Shown: positions 26,329 to 35,431, numbered from the stretch's first letter. The stretch is 64,000 nucleotides of DNA from M3007 sp046329435 (GCA_046329435.1 JAXLUR010000004.1:372001-436000), one strand, 5' to 3'. The notes: generated by a model not told the origin, from the sequence alone. Program-made: numbers and translations.

Positions 26329-28743
26329 ATGCACAAACATCTTTACACCCTGTTTTTTGTCGTGCTGACCGGCGCGCAGCTCTTCGGACAGTGTCCCGCC
26401 GGCCAGGCCCTCATCCGCCTTGAAATTACCCCCGACTATTACTGGCAGGAAGTCAGCTGGGAACTGACCAGCGTCGACGGTTCCGAAGTTTACGGAACGG
26501 GCTCTGTGCCGGGCCCGGGGCAACACACCTTCTTTTACTGTGTACCCGAAGACGGTTGCAAGGTCTTCCGCATCTTCGACAGCTATGGCGACGGCATGGC
26601 TCCCGATGGCGTTTACCGGGTATATCGCAACGATGAGCTGATTCATGAAAGCATCGGTCAAAATTACGGCCACGAGCAGTCTTTCACCTTCGACTGCCCG
26701 CCCGGCACCTACTGCGACAATCCGCTCGCGCTCGACCTGGGCCAGTACACGGCTGCCGGCAACGGCGATACCTGGTACCGATTCGTGCCTTCTCAAAACG
26801 GCACCTACCAGATCAGTACCTGCGGCCTGAACAACAACTCCTGCCACTCCAAAATCTGGGTGTACGACCTCTGCGACGGTATCACCGTCACCAACAACAA
26901 CCTGGGTACACTTTTCTATGCCGACGGCGGTTGCAGCACCGATCCCAACGGCGCCGTCGCTAATCTCTTCCTCGCCGGCGGGCAGGAATATTTTATCCGT
27001 ATTGGCCATGCCGACGCGGCATGCGACGGGCAGGCGATCAATTTCGAACTCAGCTATGTCGGCCCGGTTGTGGGTTGCACCGACCCGACGGCATGCAATT
27101 ACCAGCCGCTGGCAACCGTAAGCGGCCCCTGCATCTATCCGGGCGATCCCGAATGCGGCGACCTGCCCGACCTGATGGTGGTGGAAAGCGAGCTGCGCAA
27201 TTCGCTCTACCCGGTCCTGATCCCCAACGCCGATGCCTGCGCGGTGGAAGAAGGTTGCATCCGCGGTTTTGGCAACCGGGTAGCCCTGCGCTTTACCACC
27301 CACATCAAAAACATCGGCGTGGCCGACTATTTCATCGGCGAAACGCCTGCTTCGCCGAGCACGCCTTCCGACCAGTTCGTCTGGGACCCCTGCCACAACC
27401 ACTGGCATTATCGCGGCTACGCCGAATATGTCTTGTTCGACGCCAATGGCGTCAGGGTGCCCGTAGGTTCGAAAAACGGCTTTTGCGTGCTCGACCTCGA
27501 ATGCTCCGACGGCGGGGTCGGCAAATTCACCTGCGGCAACATGGGCATTACGGCCGGCTGCGGCGACATTTACGACTCGGGCCTGCCTTGCCAATGGGTT
27601 GACGTGACGGGCATTCCCGCCGGCCTTTACACCCTCGTGGTGCGGGTCAACTGGGACAAATCGCCCGACAAAACGGGCCGCCCGGAAATTACTTACGACA
27701 ACAACTGGGCACAGGCCTGCTTTACCATCGAATATGACAACGCCGGCGCGCCGCTTGTCGATGTGGTCAACGATTGCCCGCAGTTTACCGACTGCAACGG
27801 CGAAATCTTCGGCAGCGCCCAACCCGACTGCAAGGGCGTGTGCAACGGTCCCGCCCTGCGTGGCGACTGGAACGACGACCTTCAGCGCGATGCCGCCGAC
27901 CGCAGCGCCTACCTCGACGCCGCCCTCAACGACGACGACAACGCCACGGCCTGCAACGACCTCGATGCCAACGAAAACCTCGATGTGTACGATGCCGCCC
28001 TTCTCCAGGAGTGTATGCTGCACGGCGATGACCCGCAGTACTGGGGCACCCGTTTCGCCTGCCAGTTCCCGACCGGCACCGACAGCCCCAACGACATCGT
28101 GTACCTGCTCCCGGGCAGCCTCGATCAGGTCAATAAAACTTTCGATGTTCAGGTCGTCAATCCGTACTCCAAACTGTACGGCCTCGAATTTCAGCTCAGC
28201 GGCCTGCACATCACGGCTGTCGACAACCTCGACCCCGATTTCGACGCCGACTGGCAGTTCAATGCCGCCACGGGCAAACTGCTGGCTTTGACCACCACCG
28301 AAAACGGCCTGCACAAAAAAATCCTGCCCACGGCCTTCGTGCGTGTTCATTACGATGAGTTGACGGGCAACGGCCAGGAAGTTTGCATCGGCGGTATCAC
28401 GGCTGTGGTCAATGAAAAATATTTCCGCAGCAATGCCCAACTGGCCGACCCCAACTGTGTTTCCACCGGGGCTTCATCGGCCGGCGAGCCAGGCGGCGCC
28501 AGCCTGCGCGCTATCGCGATCCCCAATCCGGCTACCGAGGAATTTCACATTTTCTTCGACAATCCGGGAGCAGAACCTGCCACCGTCACCCTCCAGGATG
28601 CTACCGGACGGACGGTGCGCAAGTTTGCCGGCGTTCGCGGCGAATCTGTCGAAATCGACAGCAACGAGCTCCCCGGCGGCCTGTACTGGTTCCGCGTGGA
28701 AACCCGCCAGGGCTGGGTGAGCGGCAAAGTGGTGATTGAATAA
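26329..28743 (+). CDS. secreted lysyl-oxidase-like protein with dockerin and T9SS domains
   Basis: An 804-residue exported protein from ATG 26329 (signal MHKHLYTLFFVVLTGAQLFGQ). Residues about 25-115 and 118-245 are beta-rich modules. A lysyl-oxidase domain spans about 280-475, with the copper-type motif WDPCHNHWHYRGY (His356, His358, His360). A dockerin-like duplicated loop follows at about 505-565 (DWNDDLQRDAADRSAYLDAA, NDLDANENLDVYDAALLQ), then a cohesin-like domain (about 590-705) and a T9SS domain (IPNPATEEFHIF, LPGGLYWFRV). Lysyl oxidases oxidise lysine side chains to crosslinkable aldehydes. Activity here is inferred; bacterial examples are few. Confidence 0.85.
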   Translation: MHKHLYTLFFVVLTGAQLFGQCPAGQALIRLEITPDYYWQEVSWELTSVDGSEVYGTGSVPGPGQHTFFYCVPEDGCKVFRIFDSYGDGMAPDGVYRVYRNDELIHESIGQNYGHEQSFTFDCPPGTYCDNPLALDLGQYTAAGNGDTWYRFVPSQNGTYQISTCGLNNNSCHSKIWVYDLCDGITVTNNNLGTLFYADGGCSTDPNGAVANLFLAGGQEYFIRIGHADAACDGQAINFELSYVGPVVGCTDPTACNYQPLATVSGPCIYPGDPECGDLPDLMVVESELRNSLYPVLIPNADACAVEEGCIRGFGNRVALRFTTHIKNIGVADYFIGETPASPSTPSDQFVWDPCHNHWHYRGYAEYVLFDANGVRVPVGSKNGFCVLDLECSDGGVGKFTCGNMGITAGCGDIYDSGLPCQWVDVTGIPAGLYTLVVRVNWDKSPDKTGRPEITYDNNWAQACFTIEYDNAGAPLVDVVNDCPQFTDCNGEIFGSAQPDCKGVCNGPALRGDWNDDLQRDAADRSAYLDAALNDDDNATACNDLDANENLDVYDAALLQECMLHGDDPQYWGTRFACQFPTGTDSPNDIVYLLPGSLDQVNKTFDVQVVNPYSKLYGLEFQLSGLHITAVDNLDPDFDADWQFNAATGKLLALTTTENGLHKKILPTAFVRVHYDELTGNGQEVCIGGITAVVNEKYFRSNAQLADPNCVSTGASSAGEPGGASLRAIAIPNPATEEFHIFFDNPGAEPATVTLQDATGRTVRKFAGVRGESVEIDSNELPGGLYWFRVETRQGWVSGKVVIE

Positions 28744-28770
28744 AAGCCTGTTGTGTTGACCAATAATGAA

Positions 28771-28808
28771 AAAGCCGTCCGGTCGGGTTCGATCGGACGG
28801 CTTTTGTT
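28771..28808. terminator. bidirectional terminator
   Basis: AAAGCCGTCCG (28771-28781) and CGGACGGCTTT (28794-28804) form perfect arms, with As on the left and Ts on the right, between the convergent lysyl-oxidase-like and superoxide dismutase genes. Confidence 0.9.
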
Positions 28809-28830
28809 TTTGCCGATAATTCATTTAATA

Positions 28831-29442
28831 TCAGTGTTTTGCAGCAGCGAAGCGGCGGCTTGCCTCGTCCCAGTTGACCACATTCCACCAGGCGGTAACA
28901 TAATCGGGCCGGCGGTTTTGGTAGTGGAGGTAATAGGCATGTTCCCACACATCGAGGCCGAGAACGGGGTGGCCTTTTTGTTCGGCCAGATCCATCAGAG
29001 GGTTGTCCTGATTGGGCGTGGAAGAAATGAACAGTTTGCCGTCGGCGCCCACGTTGAGCCAGGCCCAGCCGGAGCCGAAGCGTTTGGCGGCGGCATCGGC
29101 AAATTGTTTTTTGAATTCATCGAAGGAGCCGAATGCCGCGTCGATGGCCTGGGCCAGTTCGCCTTCGGGTGCGCCGCCGCCCGAGGGCGCCATGATTTGC
29201 CAGAACATGGAGTGGTTCCAGTGGCCGCCGCCGTTGTTGCGCACGGCTGCCGGGAGTTTGGACATTTGGGCAAACAGTTCTTCGAGCGATTTGCCCTCCA
29301 GTTCGGTACCCTGCACGGCAGCGTTCAGGTTATTGACGTATGCCGCGTGGTGTTTGCCGTGGTGGATTTCCATGGTGCGGGCATCGATATGCGGTTCGAG
29401 AGCGGTCGGGGCATAGGGGAGTTCGGGAAGGGAAAATGACAT
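28831..29442 (-). CDS. superoxide dismutase (Fe/Mn family)
   Basis: A 203-residue cytosolic enzyme that dismutates superoxide to hydrogen peroxide and oxygen. Metal ligands are His27 (EIHHGKHH), His77 (GGHWNHSMFW), Asp164 and His168 (LDVWEHAYY). Length and all signature segments are normal. Fe versus Mn use cannot be decided with certainty from these motifs. It is preceded by a 472-bp non-coding region with its own upstream terminator, so it is transcribed alone. Confidence 0.96.
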   Translation of the reverse strand: MSFSLPELPYAPTALEPHIDARTMEIHHGKHHAAYVNNLNAAVQGTELEGKSLEELFAQMSKLPAAVRNNGGGHWNHSMFWQIMAPSGGGAPEGELAQAIDAAFGSFDEFKKQFADAAAKRFGSGWAWLNVGADGKLFISSTPNQDNPLMDLAEQKGHPVLGLDVWEHAYYLHYQNRRPDYVTAWWNVVNWDEASRRFAAAKH

Positions 29443-29914
29443 TGCGAACTTTGGTTAGTGATTGAGAAAACGATTCGGAAACATTTTTCGGGGCATTTGG
29501 CAACCATGCTGCCAGTCAGAGTGGAACAAGCGACCCGGAAAGAAGTTCGGCACAAATGTCGCAATGTCGGGCAGGCTTTGGAAAAAAAATCGCCCGACGT
29601 TCAAGGGAGCGAACGGCGGGCGTAATGTGTTGTTCCAGGCTGAATACCCGGCTAAAGCCGGTCCAATGCTCGGAAATTGGGAGGGAACGAATGCCTGTCG
29701 GGCCTTCGCAAAAGTCCTGTGCTCAGAGATTAGTGTGTTTCATAGTGTTACGAAAGCACAGGAAAGCGCGTTGTGATGGGCCTGTGACAGGCTATTAAAT
29801 GGGGGGAGGAATCAAAAAAGGGGGGTAAAAGGGGGTCGCAAATCGGCTTTTGAAACCCTTTGCAAAGGTAAATTGGCCGTTTCGTCCGGGGAATCGGGAG
29901 AAGTCCCCGTTTTT
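29443..29914. other. 472-bp intergenic region upstream of superoxide dismutase
   Basis: No convincing gene is present; a 104-codon plus-strand frame at 29462-29776 has no protein-like features. It holds the terminator at 29582-29622 and a short REP-like palindrome CCGGCTAAAGCCGG at 29648-29661. The remainder should contain the superoxide dismutase promoter. Confidence 0.6.
29582..29622 (-). terminator. minus-strand rho-independent terminator
   Basis: On the minus strand CGCCCG-CGTTC pairs with GAACG-CGGGCG (one internal mismatch), followed by eight Ts (29582-29589 as As on the plus strand). It ends the two-component operon before the superoxide dismutase gene. Confidence 0.8.
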
Positions 29915-31732
29915 TTATCCGGGAAAACCCTGAGTATTTTCGACGGGAATGGTGACGTGGATGCTGGCGCCCTCGCCGGGGGCGGTCTGGATGCTCAGTT
30001 CGCCTTGCAGGAACTGCACCCTTTGGGCCAGGTTGTGGGTGCCCATGCCCTTGACGGCCAGTGCAGGGTCGAAGCCCTTGCCGTCGTCTTCTACCAGCAG
30101 GGCGATTTCGGAATTGCTTCGGGTCAACTGTACGAGTATTTCGGTGGCGCCGGCGTGTTTGAGGCTGTTTTGCAGCAATTCCTGTACGATTCGGAAGCAA
30201 TGGAGCGCCGCCATGTTTTTAATATCGGAAAAATCGCCGAAGTGCTGGAACGTGATATTGGGCACTCCTTCGCCCCTTACGCGGCTGACGAGGTCTTGAA
30301 TAGCCGCCACCAGGCCGAAGCGCAGCAGTGCGACGGGCAGGAGGTTGCGGGCAATATGGCGCGCTTCCGCGACGGTGTCGTCGAGCAGGTCTTTTAGTTT
30401 TTTCCACTCGGGGCTTTGGGCCAGACCGGAATACTGGGCCGGCAGGTTTTCGAGCTGGATTTTAGCGGCAGCCAGCAGGCCGCCCAGGCTGTCGTGCAGG
30501 TCGTGCGCGATGCGCTGGCGTTCGCTTTCCTGCCCCTCGAGCATCGCCTGCATGCTTTCGATCTTGGCATTTTTTTCCAGTGCCATGTAATTCTGGCGAC
30601 TGATCTCTTTTTCCTGGGCGGCGATGATGCGGTTGGCGCGCAGCCGCTGGCGATAGGCATACCACATGCCGGTGGCGCCCAGGACGACCAGAACGAGCAG
30701 GGCGATGGTGGCCATATTCGTTTTTCGGCGCTGCTCCGCGAGTTCTTCGGCTGCTTTTTTGCCTTTTTCCAGTTCGTTGATTTCGAGGCGTTTTTTCTCG
30801 GAATCATAGTGAAAAGCCGTGCGATAACGCGCCGACGCGCGATCGCGCACCAGCAGGGTATCGCCCAGCTGGCCGTACCGAATGGCGTAATCGATCGCCA
30901 CATGCAGCGAATCGAGGTCGTGGTAAGTCTCCGAGAGTTCGCGATAAATTTTTCGGCGCAACACGAAATTGCCCGGCAGTACCGATGATTCCGCTTTGTG
31001 CAGGTATTCCACCGCGGTAAAAAACTTGCCTGCCCGATGGCTTTGCGCCCCGATGCTGTATTCTACTTCGGCAATCAGGGGGCGCTGGTGCGTTTGTTCG
31101 GCCATTCGAAGCGCCAGAAACGAGAGCTGTGCCGCGTCCTGATATTCCCCCCGGTTTTGCCGCGCAAACACATCCTCCATCATGAACATGACGATGAGCG
31201 AGGTGTCCTTGACCGTTTTATTGAGTTCCTTGAGTGTACCGCGCCAGTTTCGGGCTTCAGTCGTGTCGCCTTTTAGCAGCCAGATGCGGTAAATTCCGGC
31301 CATCATTTGCGCTTCGAGCAGTTTGTCGTTTTTGGCTCGGGCGTAGTTCAGGCCCTCCATTCGCGTGCGCAGCGCTTCGTCGGGGAGGGCCCCGCGGTTG
31401 GCAATCCGTTCGGCCTGCTCGGCCAGTACCTTGTAATAGTGCAGGGTATCACCGATGGTCTGGTAAAGTTTCGCGCTTTTGTCGAGGTAAGCGTAAACAG
31501 AGTCTCTGTTGCCGGCTTTTTGTTCGTCGTACAAGGCCCACTGGTACCATGCCAGGGCTTGCCCGGCGGTATCGCGGGCCTGAATACCGGCCCTGAGGTT
31601 GTGTTGAATTTGTTCGAAAGACTGCTCCAGGTAAAGATCGCTCTGGGCGGCCAGGCGGCTGACGCCTGCCGACAACAAAAAAATGCCGGCGACGAGCCAC
31701 CGGGAGCGCGATGTAAAAACCCGGTTATTCAT
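29915..31732 (-). CDS. NarL-type sensor histidine kinase with TPR sensor region
   Basis: A 605-residue membrane kinase. The signal peptide is followed by a helical TPR-like periplasmic region (about 35-320), one transmembrane helix (about 338-357), a short coiled coil, a HisKA_3 dimerisation domain with phospho-acceptor His413 (RIAHDLHDSLGG) and a HATPase domain with QELLQNSLKHA, VEDDGKGFD and GMGTHNLAQR. It should autophosphorylate and pass phosphate to the response regulator encoded just upstream. Its ATG (31730-31732) overlaps the end of that regulator gene by 8 bp, so translation is probably coupled. The signal is unknown. Confidence 0.9.
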   Translation of the reverse strand: MNNRVFTSRSRWLVAGIFLLSAGVSRLAAQSDLYLEQSFEQIQHNLRAGIQARDTAGQALAWYQWALYDEQKAGNRDSVYAYLDKSAKLYQTIGDTLHYYKVLAEQAERIANRGALPDEALRTRMEGLNYARAKNDKLLEAQMMAGIYRIWLLKGDTTEARNWRGTLKELNKTVKDTSLIVMFMMEDVFARQNRGEYQDAAQLSFLALRMAEQTHQRPLIAEVEYSIGAQSHRAGKFFTAVEYLHKAESSVLPGNFVLRRKIYRELSETYHDLDSLHVAIDYAIRYGQLGDTLLVRDRASARYRTAFHYDSEKKRLEINELEKGKKAAEELAEQRRKTNMATIALLVLVVLGATGMWYAYRQRLRANRIIAAQEKEISRQNYMALEKNAKIESMQAMLEGQESERQRIAHDLHDSLGGLLAAAKIQLENLPAQYSGLAQSPEWKKLKDLLDDTVAEARHIARNLLPVALLRFGLVAAIQDLVSRVRGEGVPNITFQHFGDFSDIKNMAALHCFRIVQELLQNSLKHAGATEILVQLTRSNSEIALLVEDDGKGFDPALAVKGMGTHNLAQRVQFLQGELSIQTAPGEGASIHVTIPVENTQGFPG

Positions 31733-32372
31733 CTTTGAGGAGCTTCCATTTCAGGGCCATTTTGACCAGCCCGGCAGTGTTGCGGGCGCCGAGTTTGGTG
31801 AGCAGGGCAGCACGGTGGCTTTCGACGGTTTTTTCGGAAAGGAACAGTTTGCCCGCGATTTCCTGGGTGGTGCATTCGTCCACGATCAGTTTCAGCACTT
31901 CGAGTTCGCGGCGGCTGATCTTCGGCGGCGCTTCGGCGGATTTGTCGTCCTGCTTGCGCCCGAGGCTGTGCATCACGATATCGGTAACGTCGCGGCTGAA
32001 ATAGGTTTTGCCGGCAGCAACGGCCTTGATCGCGGCCACCACTTCAGCCTTGCCCGTATTTTTTAACAAATAACCCGAGGCGCCGGCGCCGATCATGGCT
32101 GAAATATAGCTCTCTTCATTGAGCATGGAAAACGTCAGCACCCTGATCTCGGGGGCTTCGGCGCGTACTTTGCGGCACACTTCGATGCCCGACATATCGG
32201 GCAGGTTGATATCGAGCAAAAGGACATCCGGGCGGGTCTGCAGCACTTTTTCAATGGCTTCGCCGCCGGTATTGGCCTGGCCGAGCAATTCGAACTCGGA
32301 TTCGCCGGCCAGCAGGGTGGCGATGCCTTCCGCCATCATCGGGTGATCGTCGGTAATAAATATTCGCGTCAT
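31725..32372 (-). CDS. NarL/FixJ-type response regulator
   Basis: A 215-residue regulator: receiver domain (about 1-120) with acidic Asp8/Asp9, phospho-acceptor Asp54 (LLLDINLPDMSG) and Lys at about 104 (LLKN), then a LuxR-type HTH (about 148-212: SRRELEVLKLIVDECTTQEI, LSEKTVESHRAALLTKLGA). It is the first gene of a two-gene operon with the sensor kinase and overlaps it by 8 bp. Targets are unknown. A -7-like element lies 39 bp upstream. Confidence 0.93.
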   Translation of the reverse strand: MTRIFITDDHPMMAEGIATLLAGESEFELLGQANTGGEAIEKVLQTRPDVLLLDINLPDMSGIEVCRKVRAEAPEIRVLTFSMLNEESYISAMIGAGASGYLLKNTGKAEVVAAIKAVAAGKTYFSRDVTDIVMHSLGRKQDDKSAEAPPKISRRELEVLKLIVDECTTQEIAGKLFLSEKTVESHRAALLTKLGARNTAGLVKMALKWKLLKDE

Positions 32373-32410
32373 GGATCAGTTTGCGGTCTCGGTTAGAGGG
32401 GGTTTTCGGG

Positions 32411-32418
32411 CAAATATA
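32411..32418 (-). promoter_or_regulatory. -7 element of the two-component operon
   Basis: TATATTTG on the minus strand fits TAnnTTTG, 39 bp before the response regulator ATG. No -33 TTG is visible at 19-21 bases. Confidence 0.4.
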
Positions 32419-32697
32419 GGTTCGGGCGAAGCGTTTTTCGGCGTTTGCACGAGGCAGTCATATCCTGTAAAAATCGCAAGCATGCGCTCAAACGTTAAGA
32501 AACGGTTCAGGATTTTCTCAAGGCCCCTAAAATTCGGCGTTTTTCCGCGGCTTGCGCCATACGCTATCGTTCAGAAGCGTTTTTTTTCACGCCAACAGGC
32601 ATTTTTTGCCCGAAACAGCCGGGTTTCCCGCCCGAAATAAAAATACTGGACCTGCTCTAAATTATCAATTTCGTTTTATGCAGGCTGTTGGCTGCGC

Positions 32698-32705
32698 TAC
32701 TTTTG
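32698..32705 (+). promoter_or_regulatory. fumC -7 element
   Basis: TACTTTTG followed by CGCC fits the Bacteroidota -7 box, 57 bp upstream of the fumC start. The -33 region is poor. Confidence 0.45.
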
Positions 32706-32762
32706 CGCCGCAAACAGACCAGTACGGTCTGCATCGATAAAATCATACCAATTTTCCCACAC

Positions 32763-34160
32763 ATGGAATATCGCATTGAAAAAGACACCATGGGCAAGGT
32801 ACAAGTGCCTGCCCATGTCTATTGGGGCGCGCAAACCCAGCGCTCGATCGACAATTTCAAAATTGCCCGCGACACCAACCGGATGCCCATCGAGATCATC
32901 CGGGCCTTCGCCTACCTGAAAAAAGCCGCCGCCCTCACCAACCTCGAAGCCGGCGTGCTGCCGAAGGAAAAGTGCGAACTTATCGGACGGGTTTGCGACG
33001 AAATCCTCGCCGGTCAGCTCGACGACCAATTCCCGCTCGTGGTATGGCAAACAGGTTCGGGCACGCAATCGAACATGAACGTCAACGAAGTGGTCGCCTA
33101 CCGCGCCCACGTGCTCAACGGCGGCCAGCTCACCGACGAACAAAAGGCCCTGCACCCCAACGACGACGTCAACAAATCGCAGTCGTCCAACGATACCTTC
33201 CCCACGGCCATGCACATCGCGGCGTATAAAATGCTGATCGAAGTGACGATCCCGGGCATCGAAAAACTCCGCGACACCCTGCGCGCCAAGTCCCAGGCTT
33301 TTATGAATGTGGTCAAAATCGGTCGCACACACTTCATGGACGCCACCCCGTTGACGCTCGGACAGGAGTTTTCAGGCTACGTCGCCCAGCTCGACCACGG
33401 CCTGCGCGCCATCCGCAACTCGCTGGCCCACCTCGGCGAACTGGCCCTGGGCGGCACCGCCGTCGGCACCGGCATCAACACCCCGCCCGGCTACGCTGAA
33501 AACGTCGCGCGGCACATCGCCGGCCTCACCGGGCTGCCTTTCGTCACGGCGCCCAACAAATTTGAAGCCCTGGCCGCTCACGACGCCATTGTGGAAAGCC
33601 ACGGCGCCCTGAAAACGGTAGCGGTCAGCCTGATGAAAATTGCCAACGACATCCGCATGTTGTCGTCCGGCCCGCGTTCGGGTATCGGCGAAATCTTCAT
33701 CCCCGACAACGAGCCCGGCTCCTCGATCATGCCCGGCAAGGTGAACCCCACCCAATGCGAAGCCCTCACCATGGTGGCCGCCCAGGTGCTCGGCAACGAC
33801 GTAGCCATCAATATCGGCGGCGCAACCGGCCATTTCGAACTCAACGTGTTCAAGCCGGTCATGATCTACAACTTCCTGCATTCGGCCCGCCTCATCGGCG
33901 AAGCCTGCGTATCGTTCAACGACAAATGCGCTGTGGGTATCGAACCCCTGCACGACAACATCCGCAAGCATGTGAACAACTCGCTGATGCTCGTGACGGC
34001 TCTGAACACCAAAATCGGTTACTACAAAGCGGCCGAGATCGCCCAGACGGCACACCGCGAAGGCGGCACCCTGAAAGAAACGGCGATCAAACTGGGCTAC
34101 CTCACGGCCGAAGAGTTCGACCAGTGGGTGCGGCCGGAAGATATGGTGGGCAATATTTGA
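32763..34160 (+). CDS. fumC: class II fumarate hydratase
   Basis: A 465-residue TCA-cycle enzyme hydrating fumarate to L-malate, read from ATG 32763 (MEYRIEKDTMGKVQVP). Conserved segments are TGSGTQSNMN, VNKSQSSNDTFPTAMH, GRTHFMDATPLTLGQEFSG and the superfamily signature GSSIMPGKVNP (about 319-329), with the catalytic serine in it. Length and motifs are typical of the thermostable iron-independent class. Aspartase is the nearest alternative, but the GRTHFMDATP segment is that of fumarases. It converges on the EAD11-Nudix gene with a shared terminator. Confidence 0.95.
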   Translation: MEYRIEKDTMGKVQVPAHVYWGAQTQRSIDNFKIARDTNRMPIEIIRAFAYLKKAAALTNLEAGVLPKEKCELIGRVCDEILAGQLDDQFPLVVWQTGSGTQSNMNVNEVVAYRAHVLNGGQLTDEQKALHPNDDVNKSQSSNDTFPTAMHIAAYKMLIEVTIPGIEKLRDTLRAKSQAFMNVVKIGRTHFMDATPLTLGQEFSGYVAQLDHGLRAIRNSLAHLGELALGGTAVGTGINTPPGYAENVARHIAGLTGLPFVTAPNKFEALAAHDAIVESHGALKTVAVSLMKIANDIRMLSSGPRSGIGEIFIPDNEPGSSIMPGKVNPTQCEALTMVAAQVLGNDVAINIGGATGHFELNVFKPVMIYNFLHSARLIGEACVSFNDKCAVGIEPLHDNIRKHVNNSLMLVTALNTKIGYYKAAEIAQTAHREGGTLKETAIKLGYLTAEEFDQWVRPEDMVGNI

Positions 34161-34183
34161 GCTTTCGGGGCGGTCTTTTTTTG

Positions 34184-34222
34184 GAAAAACCCTGGTTTTC
34201 AGTCAGAAAGCCAGGGTTTTTC
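34184..34222. terminator. bidirectional terminator overlapping a coding end
   Basis: GAAAAACCCTGG (34184-34195) and CCAGGGTTTTTC (34211-34222) pair perfectly. The right arm encodes the last residues (EKPWL) of the minus-strand EAD11-Nudix protein, so terminator and coding sequence share bases. Confidence 0.85.
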
Positions 34223-35431
34223 TCTGTAAAAGTCGAGCAAAACCGATTTGAAGCCGAAGGCGAATTCCTCATCGGGCATCCTGCGGATATCGGCTTCCGA
34301 AAACCATTTGAGGCGCCGCCCTTCGTGCAGGGGCGTCGTGGCGAGGTCAAAATTTTCGCGGCGCCAGAAGGTGTGTTCGATGCGGTCCGTTTCTTCATAA
34401 ATCCTGAACAACCTGGGTTCGCGCAGTTCGTATTCGATCTCTTCCGCCATTTCGCGGATGATGCACATTTCGGGCGTTTCACCCTCCTCCACCCCGCCGC
34501 CGAGGATGTCCCAGCAATTCGGGTAGCGGATCGTTTTTTTGTTGTCGCGCAGAAAGAGCAGCACCTCGTTGCGGTCGTTGATAAAAATGAGGCTGGTGCC
34601 TTTTTTCAACCCGATTTTGCCCGTGTGCTCGGCTGCGTCCCACATGCGGAGAAATTCCTCCTCCACTGCCCGGTAGCCCGGGGGATTGATTTTTTTATTG
34701 AATTGCAGGGAAAAACAGTTGTCGCCCACGCCGCTGTCGTTGTAGTAGGCAATGATGGCGTCGTCGTCGAACAGCGTAATATTGGAATACATGATGCCCG
34801 GGTAAAGCCGCAGGTACTGGTCCGTTTTGGGCGGCACCTTGCTTTTCAACACCTGGTACACCTTGCGGGCCAGTTCGACCTGCTCGTCCACCACGGTGGC
34901 GGTTTTGCCCTTGTAGTGTTCGGCAAATTTGTTGAACTGAATCAGCTGCTGGTACGACAGGTAGCCCTGATGCGGATCGGGGAGCACCATGCGCACGTCG
35001 ATGGAACGATCGAGATAGTCTTTCAAAAAAGTGCGCTCCGACACGCCGACCAGCGAGGTGCCGCACACCCAGAAGCGGTTGTGCACGCGGTCGTTGAAGG
35101 GTTTCCAGTGGATGTCTTCCCTTTTTTGATAAAAATGAAAACTGGAAACCGGCTGTTCGCTTGGGCGGGCCTGCGCCTCGGGCGCATCCGTGTCGAGCAC
35201 GCGAATATCGAGCCGGTCAACAATCTGCATGAGCGCCAGTTTGATTTTTTCAATCGATTCGCCGGTCGCCATCCCGAGTTGGAGCTGGCGGTTCGATTCC
35301 CTGAATCGTCCTTTCATCAACAGCACGTCTTCGTACAGGCGTCGGCTGCCGGGGTAGCGGGTCAGGTTTTCCAGCCAGTCGAGCGCTTCTTCCGTATGCT
35401 GGGCCACGAGGGCTTTGAGTTTTTCTTTCAT
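34199..35431 (-). CDS. EAD11 - unassigned domain - Nudix hydrolase fusion
   Basis: A 410-residue cytosolic three-part protein. Residues 1-75 fit effector-associated domain 11 (EAD11): HTEEALDWLENL, then YEDVLLMKGRFRESNRQLQLG and KIKLALMQIVDRL. Residues about 100-260 form an unrecognised alpha/beta domain (RFWVCGTSLVGVSE, IDVRMVLPDPH, IIAYYNDSGVGDN), possibly related to the PLD-like fold but without an HKD motif. Residues about 272-400 are a Nudix hydrolase whose box runs Gly312 to Tyr334 with REMAEE intact and the usual Gly replaced by Glu333. EADs are known from bacterial conflict systems, where like EADs recruit effectors to sensors. Substrate is unknown. A second EAD11 protein lies at 41196. 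Confidence 0.8.
   Translation of the reverse strand: MKEKLKALVAQHTEEALDWLENLTRYPGSRRLYEDVLLMKGRFRESNRQLQLGMATGESIEKIKLALMQIVDRLDIRVLDTDAPEAQARPSEQPVSSFHFYQKREDIHWKPFNDRVHNRFWVCGTSLVGVSERTFLKDYLDRSIDVRMVLPDPHQGYLSYQQLIQFNKFAEHYKGKTATVVDEQVELARKVYQVLKSKVPPKTDQYLRLYPGIMYSNITLFDDDAIIAYYNDSGVGDNCFSLQFNKKINPPGYRAVEEEFLRMWDAAEHTGKIGLKKGTSLIFINDRNEVLLFLRDNKKTIRYPNCWDILGGGVEEGETPEMCIIREMAEEIEYELREPRLFRIYEETDRIEHTFWRRENFDLATTPLHEGRRLKWFSEADIRRMPDEEFAFGFKSVLLDFYREKPWLSD

Larger units (their letters stand above)
32373..32762. other. 390-bp divergent intergenic region
   Basis: It separates the two-component operon (minus) from fumC (plus). A minus-strand -7 TATATTTG lies at 32411-32418 and a plus-strand -7 TACTTTTG at 32698-32705. 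Neither has a convincing -33 partner. No gene was recognised between them. Confidence 0.5.

Noticed and set aside
26323..28440. 705-codon antisense frame opposite the lysyl-oxidase-like gene
   Set aside because: Low-complexity Ala/Gly/Val composition with no domain; the opposite strand carries clear domains.
29648..29661. REP-like palindrome CCGGCTAAAGCCGG upstream of superoxide dismutase
   Set aside because: Only one short copy in the window; cannot be distinguished from chance or from part of a promoter region without a genome search.
29462..29776. 104-codon plus-strand frame between superoxide dismutase and the kinase gene
   Set aside because: No protein-like pattern, spans a terminator hairpin on the other strand, and has no promoter or conserved feature.
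34199..35431. ADP-ribose pyrophosphatase or MutT assignment for the Nudix protein
   Set aside because: The Nudix box alone does not define substrate, and the N-terminal EAD11-like and middle domains are foreign to those enzymes.
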